Shown here piece after piece: positions 59,870 through 64,000 of a stretch of 64,000 bases of DNA (positions are counted from its first letter, which is position 1; the number at the start of each line of letters is the position of its first letter). Below the pieces are notes generated by a model. That model was not told the DNA's origin, searched no databases, and saw nothing but the letters and a program-made list of their open reading frames with translations. Source of the DNA: Microcaldota archaeon. Its GTDB lineage: Archaea; Micrarchaeota; Micrarchaeia; Micrarchaeales; CABMGC01. The stretch covers positions 377,568 to 441,567 of the forward strand of contig JAKASU010000001.1 of assembly GCA_021818925.1 (NCBI GenBank), read 5' to 3'. The position numbers were made by a program, and so were the translations under genes.

Positions 59870-59960
59870 CAGGGCAGTCATAAATACACTTACAGGGGAA
59901 GACGGATCCCGAACACGGCATGTGGGGTGTCGGAAGGGTGGGAGAGATTCAGGTGGGGAG
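59870..59960 (+). other. 5S rRNA-like sequence or structured leader
   Basis: A TATA box (TTATAAAA, about 59845-59852) is followed 20-25 bases later by sequence containing ATCCCGAACACGG (59906-59918), the loop C signature of 5S rRNA. A helix II-like pairing ACACTTAC/GTGGGGTGT is possible, but the helix III partner CCGT and a proper domain gamma are missing. It may be a degenerate or very divergent 5S gene, or a leader RNA of the following gene. I could not place the 3' end. Confidence 0.25.
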
Positions 59961-59961
59961 A

Positions 59962-60318
59962 ATGGACGAAATAAGAGGAGCGCCAGCTTTCGCGAGCAAG
60001 ATAAGTGCGAGCGACGGAGCTGAGTACGCGGCCGAAGTGGCAGAGGACAAGGACCTCGTATACCTTATAGAAAACACCTGCATACACTGCAACAGACTGA
60101 TGGGCAAGAGCGAGGTCAAGATACTGCCTCCTAGCTACATACAGGAGAGGGACCAGTACGTGAGCGGCGGGGTGGTGAAGAGAAGGCTGATGTGCCTTCA
60201 GTGCTACAACACGCTGAGGTCCACGGCGAGGGAGAAGGTGAAGTTCGACAGGTTCAGGAGCAAGAACAGGACGGGCTTCATCAGGACCGCGATAGTCAGG
60301 ATGCTGGGCAACGAATAG
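59962..60318 (+). CDS. small zinc-ribbon protein
   Basis: A 118-residue protein. Two Cys pairs (NTCIHCNRLMG and MCLQCYNTLR) about 45 residues apart could form a zinc ribbon, followed by an Arg/Lys-rich tail that could bind RNA. I chose the ATG at 59962. Family not recognised; an RNA-binding or translation-linked role is a guess. Confidence 0.6.
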   Translation: MDEIRGAPAFASKISASDGAEYAAEVAEDKDLVYLIENTCIHCNRLMGKSEVKILPPSYIQERDQYVSGGVVKRRLMCLQCYNTLRSTAREKVKFDRFRSKNRTGFIRTAIVRMLGNE

Positions 60319-60363
60319 ACTGAGCGGAGAACCGCGAATGCCAGAGTGGTCGTGTTCTAATTT

Positions 60364-60648
60364 CTATGCTTTGTCGCTTTTCCTAAGGATCGTCACAAAA
60401 ACAGAAGCGTGATAGCCGGCATCTGTTTCAACACGCGCGTAGAAGATTGCGTTCCTTTCCTTACCGCAGAAGCCGCCAGAATGACAGCCGTCAAAGGCGC
60501 CAGGTTTCAGATGGTTCGCAATTGCCTGGGATCTTTCGTTCTCGTCCTTTATGTTTTCTTTAGCCCAGTCTACAAAAAGGCAATCGCTCGCGCGGGCCTG
60601 CAGCCTCGGCTGCGCGCCTGCAGATGAGCTTTCTAGTACTACAGGCAT
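60364..60648 (-). CDS. small hypothetical protein
   Basis: A 94-residue frame starting at ATG 60648 (a GTG at 60663 is possible). It has five cysteine or histidine-rich spots (CLFVDW, DGCHSGGFCGKE) but no known domain. It directly follows the C39-like gene on the same strand. It may be a real operon partner or chance. Confidence 0.35.
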   Translation of the reverse strand: MPVVLESSSAGAQPRLQARASDCLFVDWAKENIKDENERSQAIANHLKPGAFDGCHSGGFCGKERNAIFYARVETDAGYHASVFVTILRKSDKA

Positions 60649-60662
60649 CGAACACACCCACA

Positions 60663-61421
60663 CTACTTCTTTCCGTTCCTGGAGTTCACAGCGACCATGT
60701 GGAAGTTCTCCTCGAAGCCGAGCGCAGACTTGAACGAATTCGTGTCAAGGGTTATTGTGCTGTCAGAATAAGGGTCGTTTATGTAGAAAGTGTCCCTGTC
60801 GTATCCCTTGACAACGACCCAGTGCGGCATGGAATCAAGGTACGAGTTGACTATGCGCGCGTCTATGAGCACTATGGGTATGTGGCCAGATGAGAGCGCC
60901 TTCTTTATGGACGCGAGCGAGACCACCCCGTGGTCCTCCTCGACGCCTGCGTTCTCCGATTTCTGCTTTATCTCGTTGAATGAGGCGGTAAGGGTGTCGA
61001 GGTTCACGTTCTCGTACACGGCCATCTTCCTCTCGTAACCCTCGTTCTTCGTGTTGCTCATTATGCCTACGTTCGCGCCTCTCTTGGCGAGCGCGTATGC
61101 GAGCCCGTACTTGCTGCCGTACCAGACGCTGCCGTTCACGGCTTCCTGCCAGATCTCGTACTCGCTCTCGCGCTTGAACTTGAAGCTGGGGCTTATGAAC
61201 TTGAGAACCATCATAGCGCACGCGGCCGAGCTCGTGAAGTCCTCCGTTTGAGGATAGTGAGGTATGTCCAGAAGGACCTTGTCCTTCAGCCTCGCCTTCT
61301 TTATCTTGCCTATAACGGAGTGCTTGGGAGCGGAGCGCTTCGCGGCATTGCGCTTCGCGTGCCTGCTTCCAGCAGCCTTTGACTTTCTTGATTTGGTTCT
61401 CGTTTTCTTTGCCATGTACAT
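60663..61421 (-). CDS. C39-like peptidase-fold protein with Ser in place of catalytic Cys
   Basis: A 252-residue protein. A Lys/Arg-rich N-terminus of about 45 residues precedes a C39-like fold: IPHYPQTEDFTSSAACAMMVLKF, SSGHIPIVLIDARIV, PHWVVVKGYDRDTFYINDPY. C39 members usually have DFTCGPA here; the Cys reads Ser, while a Cys lies four residues later. It may be inactive, or the later Cys may serve. The target is unknown. Confidence 0.7.
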   Translation of the reverse strand: MYMAKKTRTKSRKSKAAGSRHAKRNAAKRSAPKHSVIGKIKKARLKDKVLLDIPHYPQTEDFTSSAACAMMVLKFISPSFKFKRESEYEIWQEAVNGSVWYGSKYGLAYALAKRGANVGIMSNTKNEGYERKMAVYENVNLDTLTASFNEIKQKSENAGVEEDHGVVSLASIKKALSSGHIPIVLIDARIVNSYLDSMPHWVVVKGYDRDTFYINDPYSDSTITLDTNSFKSALGFEENFHMVAVNSRNGKK

Positions 61422-61451
61422 CCACCCTAAGCCGCCCGTAAAGCAAAGAGG

Positions 61452-61537
61452 TGCAGGGGGAGAGATTTGAACTCACGCAGGCCTATGGCCAACAGATCTT
61501 GAGTCTGCCGCGTTTGACCAAGCTCCGCCACCCCTGC
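61452..61537 (-). tRNA. tRNA-Leu (CAA)
   Basis: The minus strand folds with acceptor GCAGGGG/CCCCTGC, anticodon stem GCAGA/TCTGT, loop CTCAAGA with anticodon CAA, a long variable arm (TGGCCATAGGCC region) as expected for Leu, and a T arm with GTTCAAAT. Discriminator A. No intron. Confidence 0.93.
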
Positions 61538-61660
61538 ACTCTATTGATTGCCAGGGATAACTTAAAATGCTTACAACCATATTGTATTTAGGTTATATTT
61601 AAACGTTGATGTTAAAAACGACGATAAAATATAGCGCAAAAGCCGTTTTCGGGCCTAATT

Positions 61661-64000
61661 ATGGACTTTGAGAAACTGAGCGATGTCAAGTTCGAGCTCA
61701 AGAAGGATGAGAGCAGGGGCATGCGCACAAACGTGGTCGTCTACGCCACGCAGAACATGCTGGAGAAGATAAGGAACGACAGGACGATACAGCAGGCGGT
61801 CAACGCGACTACGCTGCCTGGGCTGGTTGGCGACGTGCTCGTAATGCCTGACGGGCACGAGGGCTACGGCTTCCCTGTGGGCGGAGTTGCCGCATTTGAC
61901 GCAAACGATGGCATAATCTCCCCTGGAGCTGTGGGATATGACATAAACTGCCTTCATCCCGGAACACGTGTTTATGACGTAAATGGATCTTGGCATAGGA
62001 TAGACAGCCTCAGGAGTAAAACTGCAGATTTGCTGAGTTTCGATGCGAGCACAGCGAACTGCATCAAAACAAACGCAGTCCTATGGATTGAAAAGCAGTG
62101 CGATACGCCGATGCTGCACATAACGACATCTCTTGGAAAGGAGATATTGGCAACCGAAGATCATCCTATACTTACTGATAAGGGCATGGTCGATGCAGGA
62201 AAACTTAAGGCTGGAGATAGAGTTATCTCAACTGGTTTTGAAGGACTGGAATTCACTGAACCGGAGAACAGGGTGATTTTGTCTGGGGAGCGAATTGCAG
62301 AAACGCTGAGGAACCTAGGAATAACGGAGAGGGGCAATGCGATTACTCAGGTGCTGAACGTGCTGAGACGTCTAGGACTAAACAGAATAGACCTTAATCA
62401 TCCGAAGCTTCCGATTCTGCTAAAACTACTTGGTTTGGTTTTTGGTGATGGGACCATACCGAACACCAAGGGAGGCATATCATATACTAAATTCTACGGA
62501 AAAGAGAAGGACCTCATTAAGGTTCGGGAGGACATACAAAGGTTAGGATTCCAAGCCAGTTTGCATCACAGAAGTAGACATCATAAGATAAACACCGCAT
62601 ATGGCATGCGAGAATTCAATTTCGAGGAATATTCGCTTTCCGTAGGCTCCGCTGCTTTTAGCTCGTTGCTCGTATGCTTGGGTGCGCCTTTCGGTAATAA
62701 ATCAGCTCTGCCTTACCGAGTGCCGGAATGGGTAATGAACGCTGATGATTGGCAAAAAAGACTGTTTGTTTCGGCTTATTTTGGCGCAGAAATGTCGAAG
62801 CCGCACACGCATAACGGATACAATTTTGAAACACCAGCCTTTAGCGTAAACAAATTAGAAGAGCTGGGAAGTAATGCGGTCGCATTCCTCAGAGACATAG
62901 CTAATGTGCTGAACTCACTGGGGGTGCAGACAGCACAGCCTGCGGCTGTTGAGGGGTATAGATACATCGGCAAGAAGGGAAAGACGCTAGGATTTAGGCT
63001 TCACATTCTGTCTAATACCGAAAACCTGATACGGTTTTTCAGTTCTGTTGGCTATCTGTACAATGATGAAAAAGAAAGAATTGCTAGCCTCGCAGCACTA
63101 TACCTGCGCTATCTGATTAAAGTTAGATCTTCGCTGGATGAGCTGAGAGCTAGAGCCGTAGAAATGAAACTGCAAGGTGCGGAAAACAGTGCCATAGTCA
63201 GGCAGCTTGCCAATGATGGCAAGAGGAAAAGTTTTATAGAACATACAGTCTTGGGAAGAGGCGGTGCTGCAAGGGTATGGAAAGATATGAAATTTGAGGA
63301 TTTTACAAGTAAACTCGAAATTGGAAAAAGCGGTTTAGTATACGATACGGTTGAAAGTTGTGAGATTGTGCCATATGAGGGCAAGGTATTCGACCTCACG
63401 ATAAACCAAGAAACCCATAACTTCATTGCAAATGGCATAGTTGTTTCTAACTGTGGGGTCAGGCTTGTCAAGACGAACCTAACTGAGAAGGAGGTCAGGC
63501 CGAAGATAGGAGCGCTTCTCGACGCGCTCTTCAAGAACGTGCCCACGGGGGTGGGCAGCAGGCTGAAGACCGGATTCACAGAACAGGACCTGAAGAAGAT
63601 AGCCGAGGAGGGCGCCGCCTACGCGATAGGGAAGGGCTTCGGATGGAAAGACGACGTTGAGAAGATCGAGGAGAACGGCACGATCGCCGGCGCAGATTTC
63701 TCGAAGGTGAGCAGGGAGGCAAGGTCGAGGGGTAGCGACGAGCTTGGGACGCTCGGCGCCGGTAACCACTTCCTCGAGGTGCAGAAGGTCGAGAAGATAT
63801 TCGACGAGCGGACGGCGAAGGAGTACGGGCTCTTTAGGGACCAGGTAGTGGTCATGGTCCATTGCGGATCGCGAGGTTTCGGGCACCAGATATGCAGTGA
63901 CTACCTGCGAACGCTCACCGAGTACCAAGCAAAGAACAACATACAGCTCATCGACCGCGAGCTGAGCTACGCGAAGATTGGGAGCAAGGAAGCAGACAAC
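61661..64000 (+). CDS. rtcB: RtcB RNA ligase, interrupted by an intein and cut by the window end
   Basis: RtcB joins tRNA halves after intron removal, using GTP and manganese, so it matches the intron-bearing tRNA-Trp here. The N-extein (96 residues) ends in AVGYDIN; after the intein the C-extein opens CGVRLVKTNLTEKEVRP, so the insertion splits the DIN/CGVR metal-site motif. Further signatures are GAGNHFLEVQKVEKI and VMVHCGSRGFGHQ. The frame is open to 64000; the C-terminal part lies outside the window. Confidence 0.95.
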   Translation, partial: MDFEKLSDVKFELKKDESRGMRTNVVVYATQNMLEKIRNDRTIQQAVNATTLPGLVGDVLVMPDGHEGYGFPVGGVAAFDANDGIISPGAVGYDINCLHPGTRVYDVNGSWHRIDSLRSKTADLLSFDASTANCIKTNAVLWIEKQCDTPMLHITTSLGKEILATEDHPILTDKGMVDAGKLKAGDRVISTGFEGLEFTEPENRVILSGERIAETLRNLGITERGNAITQVLNVLRRLGLNRIDLNHPKLPILLKLLGLVFGDGTIPNTKGGISYTKFYGKEKDLIKVREDIQRLGFQASLHHRSRHHKINTAYGMREFNFEEYSLSVGSAAFSSLLVCLGAPFGNKSALPYRVPEWVMNADDWQKRLFVSAYFGAEMSKPHTHNGYNFETPAFSVNKLEELGSNAVAFLRDIANVLNSLGVQTAQPAAVEGYRYIGKKGKTLGFRLHILSNTENLIRFFSSVGYLYNDEKERIASLAALYLRYLIKVRSSLDELRARAVEMKLQGAENSAIVRQLANDGKRKSFIEHTVLGRGGAARVWKDMKFEDFTSKLEIGKSGLVYDTVESCEIVPYEGKVFDLTINQETHNFIANGIVVSNCGVRLVKTNLTEKEVRPKIGALLDALFKNVPTGVGSRLKTGFTEQDLKKIAEEGAAYAIGKGFGWKDDVEKIEENGTIAGADFSKVSREARSRGSDELGTLGAGNHFLEVQKVEKIFDERTAKEYGLFRDQVVVMVHCGSRGFGHQICSDYLRTLTEYQAKNNIQLIDRELSYAKIGSKEADN
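61949..63451 (+). other. intein with LAGLIDADG-type homing endonuclease in RtcB
   Basis: 501 residues, in frame. It begins Cys1 in CLHPGTRVYD, block B is ATEDHPILT, block F EGKVFDLTINQETHNF and block G IANGIVVSN followed by Cys+1. The penultimate residue is Ser, not the common His. The endonuclease has LLGLVFGDGTI (about residue 160) and LFVSAYFGAEM as its two LAGLIDADG-like helices, then a possible helix-turn-helix (MKLQGAENSAIVRQLANDG). It sits exactly at the active-site Cys, where known archaeal RtcB inteins also occur. Confidence 0.9.

Noticed and set aside
1..64000. CRISPR array
   Set aside because: No regularly spaced direct repeats with unique spacers were seen in the window.

Overview
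The window is chromosomal DNA of an archaeon. The informational genes are archaeal: RNA polymerase subunit Rpo7 with Spt4, archaeal-type GluRS and ProRS, a class I CCA-adding enzyme, Trm1, the RNA ligase RtcB, the repair protein Nre and a DRG-type GTPase. TATA boxes (TTTAAATA or TTTATA types) lie about 25-30 bases before several starts, giving leaderless or nearly leaderless genes. Short intergenic gaps, many single-pass secreted proteins rich in Asn-x-Thr/Ser, a blue-copper (sulfocyanin-like) protein, copper resistance and a complete 2-oxoacid dehydrogenase complex suggest a small-genome archaeon from an acidic, metal-rich habitat, perhaps a Micrarchaeota/DPANN relative. The lineage is an inference from gene content.

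Layout. 0-2.4 kb: two surface proteins, MsrA and a DUF998 membrane protein. 2.39-9.80 kb: an integrated element bounded by a 26-bp direct repeat copied from the 3' end of the intron-containing tRNA-Trp at 9771-9910. It carries a tyrosine recombinase, a structured non-coding region and a divergent copper module: a PadR-TRASH regulator, two 47-residue Cys microproteins and a CopA-type ATPase on one side; a secreted Cys-rich protein, a cupredoxin and two further membrane or secreted proteins on the other. 9.9-26.8 kb: GC-rich core genes (HAD, ProRS, TauE, transporters, tRNA-Gln, AlaX, SufU, PAP2, PIN-Rpo7-Spt4, FKBP, GluRS, a RelE pair, DRG, GNAT, tRNA-Pro, Nudix, Nre).

26.8-35.3 kb: an AT-rich accessory island with a large unknown membrane protein, a fused methylase/nuclease (type IIG-like), a frameshifted remnant, a DUF3800 protein, a compact structured RNA, and a winged-helix gene overlapping a divergent tRNA-guanine-transglycosylase-like gene that converges on a PD-(D/E)XK nuclease-like gene. 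The last three, with the RNA and the operator palindrome in front of them, are the best candidate for an undescribed system.

35.4-50.1 kb: lipoate and 2-oxoacid metabolism (LipA, LplA/LplB, E1 alpha, E1 beta, E2 and Lpd, with a second RelE-type pair between Lpd and E2), NnrD, a Rieske ferredoxin, an EamA transporter with a divergent two-headed Lrp-like regulator, an HD phosphohydrolase and an ABC-2 exporter. 50.4-54.8 kb: prenyl and quinone-type genes (polyprenyl synthase, UbiE, UbiA), a CPBP protease and an ArsB/NhaD-like permease. 54.9-64 kb: tRNA-Ala, CCA enzyme, Fap7-like kinase, DUF357, Trm1, carbamate kinase family, tRNA-Leu, and RtcB interrupted by a 501-residue intein and cut by the window end.
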